DNA from: Acidobacteriota bacterium
Lineage (GTDB): Bacteria; Acidobacteriota; Polarisedimenticolia; J045
Assembly (NCBI GenBank): GCA_030949985.1
Contig: JAUZRX010000010.1
Span: forward strand, 21,148 to 85,147
Direction: 5' to 3'
DNA: 64,000 nucleotides
Positions within the stretch are counted from its first letter, which is position 1. Each line of letters starts with the position of its first letter. The notes beneath the pieces are model-generated. The model ran no database searches. It saw nothing but the letters and a program-made list of their open reading frames with translations, and was not told the origin of the DNA. Below are positions 26,186 through 35,123 of the stretch, piece after piece. Position numbers and translations under genes: made by a program.

Positions 26186-27949
26186 CTAGGCGTCCCCGGC
26201 CGACTCCTCGCCGGCGCCCTTGAGCCTGAGGGAGGTGAGGATCAGCGCACCACCGAGGGCGACCAGGGAAAGCACCGAGGCCAGGGTCGAGCCGGCCCGC
26301 AAATCCACCAGCAGCAGGCGCACAGCGCCAAGCCCCAGGGTCGGGTAGACCAGCCAGCGGGCCTCGCCCAGCCGCCGACTGCGGGACAGTTCGGCCAGCA
26401 TGGTCGCCACCACCGACAGGGCCATGGTGGACAGGGCGATGCCCAGGGGACGATCGCCGGCGGCCGGTGACCAGGACCGGGACACCGCGGCCACCAGCAG
26501 GCCGCCGCCGGAGTAGGCGGCAATGGCGATCAGAAGCACTTTGGGCACGCGGGAGAAGCGCCCCCAGGTGCGCCCGTGCCAGGCCACCCGCATCCACGTA
26601 CAGGCGGCGCAAACCAGCCACACCGCGCCCATCAGGCCCGTCACCTTCCCTCCCGACGAGCCCGTCCAGGCATGCCACGCCAGGCTCCACAGTCCGGAAG
26701 CCATCACCGCGCCCCCACAAAAAAACGCGGCGTGAAAACTCAGCGTGGCGCGGGAGAAACGGGCCCCCAGCCAGGCGGTCAGAAGGGCGACCAGCGAGAA
26801 GCTCAACGCGACCATCTCCCGCGAAAAGAGCACGGGCAACGCGGCACCGGCAAACGCCAGGGCCAGAAAGCTGAAGAAAATGAAATGCTGCCGGCCCTCG
26901 ATCCGTCGGTCGGCGAAGAAAAACGACAAGGCATAGAGGGCCAGGGCGGCCGTCAGCGCGAACGAACCCACTCCCGCATGCCAGGATCCCAGTTGCCGGC
27001 AAACGCCCACCGCGCCGCCGAGGCCGATCAGAGTCGCCATCCAGGCCTGGAGCATCTCGCCGGCCCTCATCTTGCCCCCGCTGCGTATCGCCCGCAGCGC
27101 CCCGGGCACGACGTAGATCACCACCAGGGCCACCAATCCGGCGACAAGGGCACCGGGGGGAACCACGTCGGCGGCCCGCTCGGCATCGGTGAAGAGAAAA
27201 GCGGCCGTCACGAACCCGAAGAGAAGATCGACGACGCCGGCGACGCCTCCCGCCAGCACGCGCCAGCCCCGGCGCAGTGCCTGCAGATCGGCTGCCAGGC
27301 CGACGGCCAGGGCGAAGGCGAGAGTCATCTCCCACCCCCCCGCACCGAAAGCGATGGCCGCCTGTACCACCAATCCGCCGAACAGGCCCGCCGCCGCCAG
27401 CATCACCAACCCGTGCCGATCGGCGATGTAGACCGCCATCGCCGAAAAGAAGCTCAGAACGACCAGGCCATGGAGCGGTGAGAAGACCCGGAAGTCGACC
27501 GTCGCCTCCCAGACCAGGGGCAGGGTGATGGCCGCGGCCATCAGCCCGTGAGCCGCGGCACTCAGCCTGCGCCCCCCGGCTCCCGCCAGGTCGGCAGCCA
27601 CCAGCCAGACCAGGGCATAGATGCAGGCCAGGCCCACACCGAGTCCCTGGCGCAGCAGGTCGTTTTCGGTCAGCGCCCTGAGAACGAAGGCTCCCGAAAG
27701 AACGATCAGGGAGCGACCGACCAACGGCGCCCAGGGCTCGACCCGAGAGCCGGGTGACGCCTTGGCCGCAGGTGGTTCGGTGACGGCAGGAGGTTGCGCC
27801 TCCGGGGCCGGTTCCTTTGCGGGCATACCGTCGGCACGCTGGCGCAGGCGGGCAAGATCGGTCGCAAGTTCCTCGATTCGCTGTTCGAGCCTTGCGATCT
27901 CTTCCCTCAATCCAGGATCCGCGCCCGCGGCCGGCCGGCCCGAATTCAC
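26186..27949 (-). CDS. large polytopic membrane protein (DUF2339-like)
   Basis: 587 residues: a short coiled coil at the N-terminus (LREEIARLEQRIEELATDLARLRQR, ~14-38), a Pro/Ala linker, then some 15 or more hydrophobic helices to the C-terminus. This layout resembles DUF2339-type proteins, whose function is unknown. GTG 27949 lies one base after the NrfD stop and has AGGAGG upstream, so it is coupled to the cytochrome complex operon. An accessory role in that complex is possible but not shown. Confidence 0.75.
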   Translation of the reverse strand: MNSGRPAAGADPGLREEIARLEQRIEELATDLARLRQRADGMPAKEPAPEAQPPAVTEPPAAKASPGSRVEPWAPLVGRSLIVLSGAFVLRALTENDLLRQGLGVGLACIYALVWLVAADLAGAGGRRLSAAAHGLMAAAITLPLVWEATVDFRVFSPLHGLVVLSFFSAMAVYIADRHGLVMLAAAGLFGGLVVQAAIAFGAGGWEMTLAFALAVGLAADLQALRRGWRVLAGGVAGVVDLLFGFVTAAFLFTDAERAADVVPPGALVAGLVALVVIYVVPGALRAIRSGGKMRAGEMLQAWMATLIGLGGAVGVCRQLGSWHAGVGSFALTAALALYALSFFFADRRIEGRQHFIFFSFLALAFAGAALPVLFSREMVALSFSLVALLTAWLGARFSRATLSFHAAFFCGGAVMASGLWSLAWHAWTGSSGGKVTGLMGAVWLVCAACTWMRVAWHGRTWGRFSRVPKVLLIAIAAYSGGGLLVAAVSRSWSPAAGDRPLGIALSTMALSVVATMLAELSRSRRLGEARWLVYPTLGLGAVRLLLVDLRAGSTLASVLSLVALGGALILTSLRLKGAGEESAGDA

Positions 27950-27950
27950 T

Positions 27951-29171
27951 TCAGGCCTCCTCGCCCGCGTAGGTTCTGTGGATCATGGGAATCGCCGCCT
28001 TGCACAGCAGGGTGAAGACCAGGAAACCCACGGCGAAGATCCCGGCCCCGACTCTCAGCTCCGTGATGGTCGGCGCGTACTCGTAGATCTCTCCGAGGGT
28101 GTCCGGCGTCATACCGGGAATGACCAGGGCCATGCCCTTCTCGATGTAGACGCCGGTGTAGATCAGCAAGCAGCCGATCACCAAGGTCACCTCGTTGCGC
28201 CGCGTCGAGGGCACGAGGAAGAGCAGGAACGCCACCACCGAGCAGAAAAGCGAGGCCCAGGCAAAGGGTACGAGCGTGGTGTGGTCGCCCAGGCCCGTGT
28301 AGAGGTAGCGGGTGTGCACCAGGTGCTCGGTGCGGGAATAGAACTCCTTGAACAGCTCGGCTCCCGCCAGGAAGAGATTGATGAACATGGCGTAAGCCAT
28401 CAGCTCGGCGATCTTCCAGATCGCCTCGTCCCGGATGTGGATCCGGGACACCCGCCGCAGAATCAGGAAAAGAATGATCAACACCGCCGGGCCCGAGCAG
28501 AAGGCCGAGGCGATGAATCGCGGAGCGAGAATCGAGGCGTTCCAGAACGGTCGTGCCGCCATTCCGTTGTAGACGAAGGCCGTGACGGTGTGAATACTGA
28601 TCGCCGCCGGAATCGAAACCAGCAGCAGCGGGACCACGAAACGCTGATTGACCTCCTCCTTGTGAAACGCCTTGTAGAGCATGTAGCCGACGATCACCGC
28701 GTTGAGCAGCAGGTAGGCGTTGAGCACCAGCACGTCCCAGCCCAGCAGCGAGGACGGCACGTTGAGCGTTCCGATGCCCGGAATCAGGTGCCAGAACCGC
28801 TCAGGACGACCAATGTCCACGGTCACGAAAAGCAGGCACATCACGATCGCGGAGATCGCCAGCAGCTCGCCGAAAATTGCGATCTCCTTGATCGGCTTCC
28901 AGTGGTAGACGTAGGCCGGAATGACCAGCAACACGGCGGCGGCGGCCACACCCACGAGGAAGGTGAAGTTGCCGATGTAGAACGCCCAGGACACCTGGTC
29001 CCGCATGTGGGTCACGATCAGGCCCACGCGAAGCTGGTCCAGATAGGCCAGCACACCACTGATCAGCAGCAGCCCCAGAAAGCCCAGCCACAGGTAGTAG
29101 GTGGTCCCACCCCTGAGGGACATCCGCAGGATGCCGAACATGAATTCCCAGATCTTGCGCAACCTTTCCAT
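27951..29171 (-). CDS. NrfD/DsrP-family quinone-interacting membrane subunit
   Basis: A 406-residue integral membrane protein with about ten transmembrane helices (for example YYLWLGFLGLLLISGVLAYL, FTFLVGVAAAAVLLVIPAYV, LLLVSIPAAISIHTVTAFVY). This is the pattern of DsrP, HybB and related quinol-oxidising or -reducing subunits. It exchanges electrons between menaquinone and the adjacent ferredoxin subunit. GTG 29174 and ATG 29171 are adjacent; the ATG fits better with GGAG 5 nt upstream. Third gene of the cytochrome-FeS-NrfD set. Confidence 0.92.
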   Translation of the reverse strand: MERLRKIWEFMFGILRMSLRGGTTYYLWLGFLGLLLISGVLAYLDQLRVGLIVTHMRDQVSWAFYIGNFTFLVGVAAAAVLLVIPAYVYHWKPIKEIAIFGELLAISAIVMCLLFVTVDIGRPERFWHLIPGIGTLNVPSSLLGWDVLVLNAYLLLNAVIVGYMLYKAFHKEEVNQRFVVPLLLVSIPAAISIHTVTAFVYNGMAARPFWNASILAPRFIASAFCSGPAVLIILFLILRRVSRIHIRDEAIWKIAELMAYAMFINLFLAGAELFKEFYSRTEHLVHTRYLYTGLGDHTTLVPFAWASLFCSVVAFLLFLVPSTRRNEVTLVIGCLLIYTGVYIEKGMALVIPGMTPDTLGEIYEYAPTITELRVGAGIFAVGFLVFTLLCKAAIPMIHRTYAGEEA

Positions 29172-29210
29172 CACGGCTCCGTCCAGGCCGGCCCCGACAC
29201 CGGGCAGGCG

Positions 29211-30122
29211 TCAAGTGGCATAGAAGTAATAGAACTTCGGCCGGGTGGCGAGTTCTTCCTTGAGCACGAAGACCCGCTTCTCGCGCATCAGGTAGCGGAT
29301 CTCGCTCTCTTCGTCGAGCAGGTTGCCGAACTTTCGGGCGCCCACCGGGCAGATCTCACAACAGGCGGGATAACGCCCCTCCCGTGTCCGCTGGATGCAA
29401 AAAGTGCACTTCTCCACGACCCCCCGCATACGCGGACGATTGCCGAGATAGTGCATGTCGGGATTGATCGCCTCGGCATCGATCTCGGGATCGGCCCAGT
29501 TGAAGTGCCGGGCGCCATAGGGACAGGCCGACATGCAGCAGCGGCAGCCGATGCACCAGTCGTAGTCGATGACAACGATACCGTCAGGCTCTTGCCAGGT
29601 GGCCCGGACCGGACAGGCCCGGGTGCAGGGCGAATTGCGGCACTGCTGACAGGCCACGGGAACGTAGAAGTAGTCTTCCTCGGGCACTTCCTCCGGGTTG
29701 TAGTAGGCGGTGGAGTGCACCAGGTCGATGCCCTCCTCCTTCTTCATTTGCAGTACCCGGATCCAGTGCACCTGGGGGTGTCGTGAGTTGTTGTTCTCCT
29801 TGACGCAAGCATAGACACAACGCCGGCAACCCACACAACGGGAAAGATCGAGGCCGTAACCGAAGACCACTCCTTCGAGGGCCTTGGTCGCCTTGACGTC
29901 CACTTCGCGGCCGTAGCGTTCCTCGCAGTCTCTCCGGACTTCGTCGAGGCGCCGCTGAACCTGCTGTGGAGTCAGTTCGACGAAACGGCGCGCCAGGAGC
30001 TTCTCGACGAAACCCGGCTTCGATCCCGCCACGGCGGCCGAAACCGCCGCCATGCTGGTCAGTCCGGCGGCGGTGAGAAACGCCCGGCGGCTGGTCGGAG
30101 AAGTGCGATCGGATTCACTCAT
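29211..30122 (-). CDS. Tat-exported DsrO-like ferredoxin with four [4Fe-4S] clusters
   Basis: 303 residues with a twin-arginine signal (SRRAFLTAAGLTSMAAVSAAVAG, ~11-33), so the protein acts on the periplasmic side. Four cysteine clusters follow: CVGCRRCVYACVKEN, CQQCRNSPCTRACPVRA, CIGCRCCMSACPYGA and CTFCIQ...CCEICPVGARKFG. This is the electron relay between the multiheme cytochrome and the NrfD subunit. ATG 30122 is chosen for the Tat signal and the GGGGAG site 8 nt before it. It overlaps the cytochrome gene by 8 bp. Confidence 0.94.
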   Translation of the reverse strand: MSESDRTSPTSRRAFLTAAGLTSMAAVSAAVAGSKPGFVEKLLARRFVELTPQQVQRRLDEVRRDCEERYGREVDVKATKALEGVVFGYGLDLSRCVGCRRCVYACVKENNNSRHPQVHWIRVLQMKKEEGIDLVHSTAYYNPEEVPEEDYFYVPVACQQCRNSPCTRACPVRATWQEPDGIVVIDYDWCIGCRCCMSACPYGARHFNWADPEIDAEAINPDMHYLGNRPRMRGVVEKCTFCIQRTREGRYPACCEICPVGARKFGNLLDEESEIRYLMREKRVFVLKEELATRPKFYYFYAT

Positions 30123-30813
30123 CGTGGGTGCTCCCCTCGGCGGACCGCCCCAAATCCGAAGCGAGATAGGAGGGATGGATCGGCGGCGGCAACGGCTTGA
30201 TCGGCGCGGGCCGCGGCGAGTGCGGGTTGTGACAGTGGGCACAGAGCAGGTAGCTCTTGGCGCCGTTCCAATACCCCCTGCGACGACCATGAATGCCCTG
30301 TTTCCAGTCCCGGAAGATCGTGCCGTGACACTGCCCGCAGAGTTCGTAGGATTCCTCGAAAGTCACGGTGCGGCCGGAGCTCAACCGCAGCACGTCCCGC
30401 TGCTCGGGATTGTGGCAATCGAAGCACCAGCGATCCCGGGGACCGTGGTTGAGCTGGATCTCCTCGTGAAAGCCGAGTTCGCGTCGCGTCGCATCGTAGT
30501 CCCCCTCCTCGTGACAACTCGAGCAGGGGAAGATGTCGGGATCCGAAAACGGCGGCGGCGGCAGGGTGTAGGGCGCGCTGGACTCCCCGGTCAACCCCGG
30601 CAGCGGCTCGAAATCGAAGTCGACACCGGTGACGTCCTCGGGGCCGTAGGCCCGATCGGGCATCATCTGGGAATGCCCCGGTACGTCTTCGCTGGCGACG
30701 ATGGATATCAGGCTGATCAGGGCGATGCCCGCAAAAAAGACCAGCAGCACCACCAGCGACGAACTTTCCGGTAAACGGAGCTGGGGCTCGGACTCAGGGG
30801 GTGATCGATCCAC
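30115..30813 (-). CDS. membrane-anchored tetraheme cytochrome c
   Basis: 232 residues with one N-terminal membrane anchor (SLVVLLVFFAGIALISLISIVA, ~19-40) and four CxxCH heme motifs: CSSCH (97-101), CFDCH (130-134), CGQCH (159-163) and CAHCH (191-195). The protein faces the periplasm. With the Tat ferredoxin and NrfD protein it forms a DsrJOP-like or NrfBCD-like module. The start is GTG 30813, with AGGAGG 7 nt upstream. Confidence 0.92.
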   Translation of the reverse strand: MDRSPPESEPQLRLPESSSLVVLLVFFAGIALISLISIVASEDVPGHSQMMPDRAYGPEDVTGVDFDFEPLPGLTGESSAPYTLPPPPFSDPDIFPCSSCHEEGDYDATRRELGFHEEIQLNHGPRDRWCFDCHNPEQRDVLRLSSGRTVTFEESYELCGQCHGTIFRDWKQGIHGRRRGYWNGAKSYLLCAHCHNPHSPRPAPIKPLPPPIHPSYLASDLGRSAEGSTHDE

Positions 30814-30927
30814 TTTCGGACCTCCTACCGGCCTTGTCGCGATCAGTCAGGTTTCAGCAAAGCGCCGGCGAAAGAAACTTAGCAGATAGCTAGCCCCCGA
30901 TAATTAACGAACCCCGAGGGTACGCTT

Positions 30928-30961
30928 AATCGCCCTCCGGAAAGTTCACCGGAGGGCGATT
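30928..30961 (-). terminator. 13-bp perfect inverted repeat downstream of the aminopeptidase gene
   Basis: Arms at 30928-30940 and 30949-30961 (AATCGCCCTCCGG and its complement) enclose an 8-nt loop. It lies between the end of the aminopeptidase gene and the start of the cytochrome operon. On the minus strand there is no clear U-tract after it; on the plus strand ATTGTTTTT follows 8 nt later. Probably a terminator or transcript-end stabiliser. Confidence 0.55.
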
Positions 30962-30983
30962 CAAGATATTGTTTTTCTATGAG

Positions 30984-32468
30984 TTAGAGACTAAGCCCGG
31001 AGAGCAGCGCCAGAAGGGTGGGCACCCCCGCACCGGTCCCGCCCTCTCCCCAGAACGGATCCTGCTTTTCCAGGAAGGCCGGGCCGGCGATGTCCAGATG
31101 CAACCAAGGCGTCTGCCCGACGAACTGTTCGAGGAACAAGGCGGCCGTAATCGACCCACCCCAGCGGCTGCCGGTGTTGCGACAGTCGGCGATCGGCGAC
31201 CGGAGCTGCTCGAAATAGTCCCCGATCATGGGCAGCGGCCACATCAGCTCACCGGCCCGCTGCGCGGCGGCGAGGAGCTGTTTGCGAAGATCCTCGTCGC
31301 GGCCGAACACCGCCGAGCAGTGTTCTCCCAAAGCCACGACACAGGCCCCCGTCAAGGTCGCCAGGTCGATCATCAGGTCGGGCTTGATCGTGGTGCCGGC
31401 GTAATCGAGGATGTCGGCCAGCACCAGCCGGCCCTCGGCGTCCGTGTTGTTGATCTCGACCGTCTTGCCCGAGCGGGTGCGCAAAACATCCCCCGGTTTG
31501 TACGCCTTGCCCGACACCAGGTTCTCGACCAGGCCGACGACACCGTGGACTTCCACCGGCAGATTCAACCGGGAAGCCGCATGGATCGCGCCGATCACGG
31601 CCGCCGATCCGGCCATGTCGCATTTCATGGTCTCGATGTGACCCGTGGTCTTGATGTTGTACCCCCCGGAATCGAAGGTCACACCCTTGCCCACCAGCGC
31701 GACCTTCTTCCGGGGCCGGGCCGGGCGCCAGACCAGGTGCACCACCCTGGGCGGCACCTCGCTGCCGACGGCCACCTGCAACAGCGCCCCCATCGACAGC
31801 TTTTCGATCTGAGCGCGTCCGAAGACCCTCACCTGAACCTTCTTCGAGCGGAAGTGTTGGCGAATCCGGCCCGCGTAGGTCACCGGATCCAGGGTGCCGG
31901 CCGGCTCGTTGACCAGGTCGCGGGCCAGCGCCACGCCTTCACCGAGAGCCACGGCGGCCGCCAGGGTCTTCTTCGCCGCTGCCGCGTGCCTCCCGGCGGC
32001 GACGATCACGCGCCGTGCCGGCGGCGCGTTGTCGGGCTTGCTGCGGTAGCGGTCGAAAGTGTAGCTGCCGAGCAACAAGCCCTCGAACAAGGCCCGGCAG
32101 CGCTCCCCGACGTCGCGCAGCCTGCCGCCGGGCCCGGGAAGGCCGACTCCCACCGACCGGGCCTTGCACGCGCGGGCGGCCCGGACCGCCGCCGCCGCGG
32201 CACGATGCAGGCGCCGCGTATCGAGTTCGTCCTTCGCGCCGAGTCCGGCAACGATCAGCAGGCGGCGACCCGACGCGATATCGATCTCCACCGCCGCCGT
32301 CTTGCCACTGCCCGCCGAAAAACCGCGCCGGGCGAGAGACTCTTCGAGCTGCCGACCGGCCTTGCCCGACAAGAGTTTGCGCGCGGCCTGGCCCTCGAAA
32401 AGAAAAAGCAGATCGACGTCGGTCTGCAGGTCGAACCATTCCCGCGGCGACACCTGTACTTTCGTCAT
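30984..32468 (-). CDS. pepA: leucyl aminopeptidase (peptidase M17)
   Basis: A 494-residue cytosolic dizinc aminopeptidase. The metal and catalytic region is intact: ALVGKGVTFDSGGYNIKTTGHIETMKCDMAGSAAV (~260-294) and NNTDAEGRLVLADIL (~343-357). The N-terminal macro-like domain is also present. ATG 32468 (MTKVQVSPREW) is chosen over an in-frame start at 32498 because GGGAGGGAG lies just ahead. The C-terminus ends 23 bp before the 30928-30961 hairpin. Confidence 0.95.
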   Translation of the reverse strand: MTKVQVSPREWFDLQTDVDLLFLFEGQAARKLLSGKAGRQLEESLARRGFSAGSGKTAAVEIDIASGRRLLIVAGLGAKDELDTRRLHRAAAAAVRAARACKARSVGVGLPGPGGRLRDVGERCRALFEGLLLGSYTFDRYRSKPDNAPPARRVIVAAGRHAAAAKKTLAAAVALGEGVALARDLVNEPAGTLDPVTYAGRIRQHFRSKKVQVRVFGRAQIEKLSMGALLQVAVGSEVPPRVVHLVWRPARPRKKVALVGKGVTFDSGGYNIKTTGHIETMKCDMAGSAAVIGAIHAASRLNLPVEVHGVVGLVENLVSGKAYKPGDVLRTRSGKTVEINNTDAEGRLVLADILDYAGTTIKPDLMIDLATLTGACVVALGEHCSAVFGRDEDLRKQLLAAAQRAGELMWPLPMIGDYFEQLRSPIADCRNTGSRWGGSITAALFLEQFVGQTPWLHLDIAGPAFLEKQDPFWGEGGTGAGVPTLLALLSGLSL

Positions 32469-32535
32469 CCTCCGTACTCCCTCCCGTTTTCCAGGCACCC
32501 CAGCGTCAGCCTGGGCTCGTGATCCGCAACCCCCC

Positions 32536-34518
32536 TCAGTGATCCCACTCCAGCCGGCGGGTCACGGCATCGAGCACGGAAGCCTCGTCGATCCCCGCTT
32601 CCGCGAGCAGGCGCGGACGGGATCCGTGCCCGATGAATCGATCGGGGATCGCTCGCGGCAGCAGTTTGCCGGCAAGCCCCAAGCCATGTTCCACGTCAGC
32701 CTCGAGCAAAGCCGAGGTGAACCCGCCACGAATCGTATTCTCTTCCAGCGAGACGACGACCCGCGCCGCTCCCACGTATCGGCGCAGCATGTCCACGTCG
32801 AGCGGCTTGATGAAGCGGGCGTTGAGCACGGTGGCACCGACGCCTCGCTCGACCAGGGTGCGGGCGACGCCCTGGGCGATGGGCACCAGGCTGCCCACCG
32901 CGGCGAAGACCACCTCGCCACCCGTTTCCTCGAGCACCTCCCAGCTTCCGAGGGGCAGCACACGTGGGGCCCGGCGCCGGGGCCCCGGCGCCGCTCCCCG
33001 CGGATAGCGCAGCGCGAAGGGGCGCTCGTTCTGGGCGAGAGCCGTTTCGAGCATGTCCGCGAGTTCGTCGCCATCACGGGGCGCGGCCACCACCAGTGAC
33101 GGCACCAGGCGAAGATAGGACAGGTCGAAGGCTCCGTGATGGGTCGGTCCGTCCGCCCCCACCAGCCCGGCCCGATCGAGGGCGAAGACCACGGGAAGGC
33201 CCTGGAGGGCCACGTCGTGGATCATGTGATCGAAGGCCCGCTGGAGGAAGGTGGAATAGATCGCACAGACCGGCCGCAGCCCCTGGCTCGCCAGGCCGGC
33301 GGCGAAAGTCACCCCGTGGCCCTCGGCGATGCCCACGTCGAAGTAGCGCTCCGGATAGGCCTGGCCGAAGCGGTCGAGGCCGGTACCGGTAGGCATCGCC
33401 GCGGTGATGGCGACCACGTCCTCCCGCCGGCCGGCGAGATCGACCAGGGCCTCGGCGAAAATGCTGGTGTAACTCGGCGGCGAAGCCTCGGGAGGCGGCG
33501 GCGCCGTCACGGCCGCAGCCTTGGGCTTGTCCCCGGTGGCCGGATCGAAGGGACTGACCCCGTGCCACTTGCAGGGGTCCGCCTCGGCAGGCGCGTAACC
33601 CTTGCCCTTGTGGGTCAGGGCATGGAGCAACACGGGCCCGAGATGGGATTCCCGAATCCGGCGCAGCACATCGACCAGTTCTTCCAAGTCGTGGCCGTCG
33701 ATGGGCCCCAGGTAGGTGAAGCCCAGGGCCTGGAACAGCGCCCCCGGCACGAGCGCGCCCTTGAGACCCTGCTCGAGACGACGGGCGAACTCGCCGGCGG
33801 CCGGTCCGACCCGTGGGATCTTCTGCAACACCGAGTGGATCTCGCCCTTCATCCGCCGGTAGTAAGGATGGGTCGTCAGCGAGGTCAGATAGTGGGCCAC
33901 CGCGCCGACATTGGGCGAGATGGACATGGCGTTGTCGTTGAGGACGATCAGCAGGTTGCTGCCCAGGGCGCCCGCGTTGTTCAGGGCTTCGAAGGCCAGC
34001 CCGCCGGTCATCGCGCCGTCGCCGATCACCGCGGCCACGTGGCGGTCGGTCTCACCCCGCAGATCCCGCGCCGCCGCCATGCCCAGCGCCGCCGAGGGCG
34101 CCGTCGAAGCGTGCCCGGCGCCAAAGGAATCGTACTCGCTCTCGCTGCGCTTGAGGAAGCCCGACAGGCCGTCGTCCTGGCGAATGGTGTGCAACCGCGC
34201 CCGCCGGCCGGTCAGCAACTTGTGGGCGTAGGCCTGGTGTCCCACGTCCCAGACGATCAGGTCCCGGGGCGTCTGGTAGACGTAATGCAGGGCCAGGGTG
34301 AGTTCCACGACCCCCAGGCTGGGCGCGAAGTGGCCCCCCTTCTCGGAGGCCACCTGAACCAGGAACGAGCGAATCTGGCGGGCCAGCTCTTCGAGATCGC
34401 GGATCTCGAGGCCGCGCAGGTCGGCCGGCGTGTCGATCTGATCGAGACGCACACCGGCCGCCGGATTCCCCTCGGCTTCGGGGCGCGCTTTCATGCCGTC
34501 ATCGAGGACGTGCTCCAT
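32536..34518 (-). CDS. dxs: 1-deoxy-D-xylulose-5-phosphate synthase
   Basis: First enzyme of the MEP isoprenoid pathway (pyruvate + glyceraldehyde 3-phosphate, TPP-dependent). The 660 residues show GGHFAPSLGVVELTLALHYV (with the catalytic His), VWDVGHQAYAHKLLTGR, AGHASTAPSAALGMA, the TPP motif VIGDGAMTGGLAFEALNNAG with NDNAMSISPNVGA, and the transketolase half with DVGIAEGHGVTFAAGLA and DRAGLVGADGPTHHGAFDL. ATG 34518 follows GAGGGGC; the longer frame to 34605 would overlap the NuoI-like gene. Confidence 0.97.
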   Translation of the reverse strand: MEHVLDDGMKARPEAEGNPAAGVRLDQIDTPADLRGLEIRDLEELARQIRSFLVQVASEKGGHFAPSLGVVELTLALHYVYQTPRDLIVWDVGHQAYAHKLLTGRRARLHTIRQDDGLSGFLKRSESEYDSFGAGHASTAPSAALGMAAARDLRGETDRHVAAVIGDGAMTGGLAFEALNNAGALGSNLLIVLNDNAMSISPNVGAVAHYLTSLTTHPYYRRMKGEIHSVLQKIPRVGPAAGEFARRLEQGLKGALVPGALFQALGFTYLGPIDGHDLEELVDVLRRIRESHLGPVLLHALTHKGKGYAPAEADPCKWHGVSPFDPATGDKPKAAAVTAPPPPEASPPSYTSIFAEALVDLAGRREDVVAITAAMPTGTGLDRFGQAYPERYFDVGIAEGHGVTFAAGLASQGLRPVCAIYSTFLQRAFDHMIHDVALQGLPVVFALDRAGLVGADGPTHHGAFDLSYLRLVPSLVVAAPRDGDELADMLETALAQNERPFALRYPRGAAPGPRRRAPRVLPLGSWEVLEETGGEVVFAAVGSLVPIAQGVARTLVERGVGATVLNARFIKPLDVDMLRRYVGAARVVVSLEENTIRGGFTSALLEADVEHGLGLAGKLLPRAIPDRFIGHGSRPRLLAEAGIDEASVLDAVTRRLEWDH

Positions 34519-34564
34519 CTCGTCTGCCCCTCGTGGAGAAAAGACCGGAAGCGGGAAGGCGGGC

Positions 34565-35059
34565 TTACTTCGAGGCCCACTTGCGAATACCACCGGCTCG
34601 AACACCGCCGAGTTCGAGCAGCTTCTCCTTGGGCAGAACAGCCTCCTCGCGGGAAGCCACGACGAAAGTCGCCACGTCGCTCATGAAGATCGCCTCTTCC
34701 GGACAGGCCTCTTCACACAGGCCGCAATAGATGCAGCGCAGCATGTTCAGATCGAAGCGGTCGGGGTATTTTTCGACGTTGCTGTCGGGATACTCCCCGG
34801 GCACGATCTTGATCGCCTCGGGCGGGCAGACGAATTCGCACAGTTGGCAGGCCACACACTTGAGGCGGCCGTCCTCGTCCTTGACCAGCGCGGGAATGCC
34901 CCGGTAGCCGTCGGGCAGGGGAGTCGGCACCTCCGGGTACTGGCGGGTGACGTTGTGCCGGGGATCGAGTGCGTGCCGGATGGTGGTGCCCATCCCTCGC
35001 AGCACCTCGGGAAGGTACATCTTTTCCAACAAGTTGAGTTCTTTGCGGGCTACCTTCAC
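34565..35059 (-). CDS. lone NuoI-like ferredoxin (NADH-quinone oxidoreductase subunit I family)
   Basis: 164 residues with two [4Fe-4S] motifs CVACQLCEFVCPPEAI (~68-83) and CIYCGLCEEACPEEAI (~108-123), and the NuoI-type N-terminus (LPEVLRGMGTTIRHAL) and NVTRQYPE. No other nuo gene is adjacent; the neighbours are dxs and a P-loop kinase. It may serve a dispersed complex I, or be an electron donor for another enzyme. GTG start at 35059, with GGAGAAGAGG just before. Confidence 0.88.
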   Translation of the reverse strand: MKVARKELNLLEKMYLPEVLRGMGTTIRHALDPRHNVTRQYPEVPTPLPDGYRGIPALVKDEDGRLKCVACQLCEFVCPPEAIKIVPGEYPDSNVEKYPDRFDLNMLRCIYCGLCEEACPEEAIFMSDVATFVVASREEAVLPKEKLLELGGVRAGGIRKWASK

Positions 35060-35123
35060 GCCTCTTCTCCCGTGGGCCCCAGCGGGCCGGTCCTCTTGCA
35101 GGTCCTCGAGGGGAAGGCCGATT

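Noticed and set aside
24594..27335. 913-codon minus-strand frame across sdhB, pcnB-like and DUF2339 genes
   Set aside because: Antisense to certain genes over most of its length; composition is Arg/Gly-rich with no domain.
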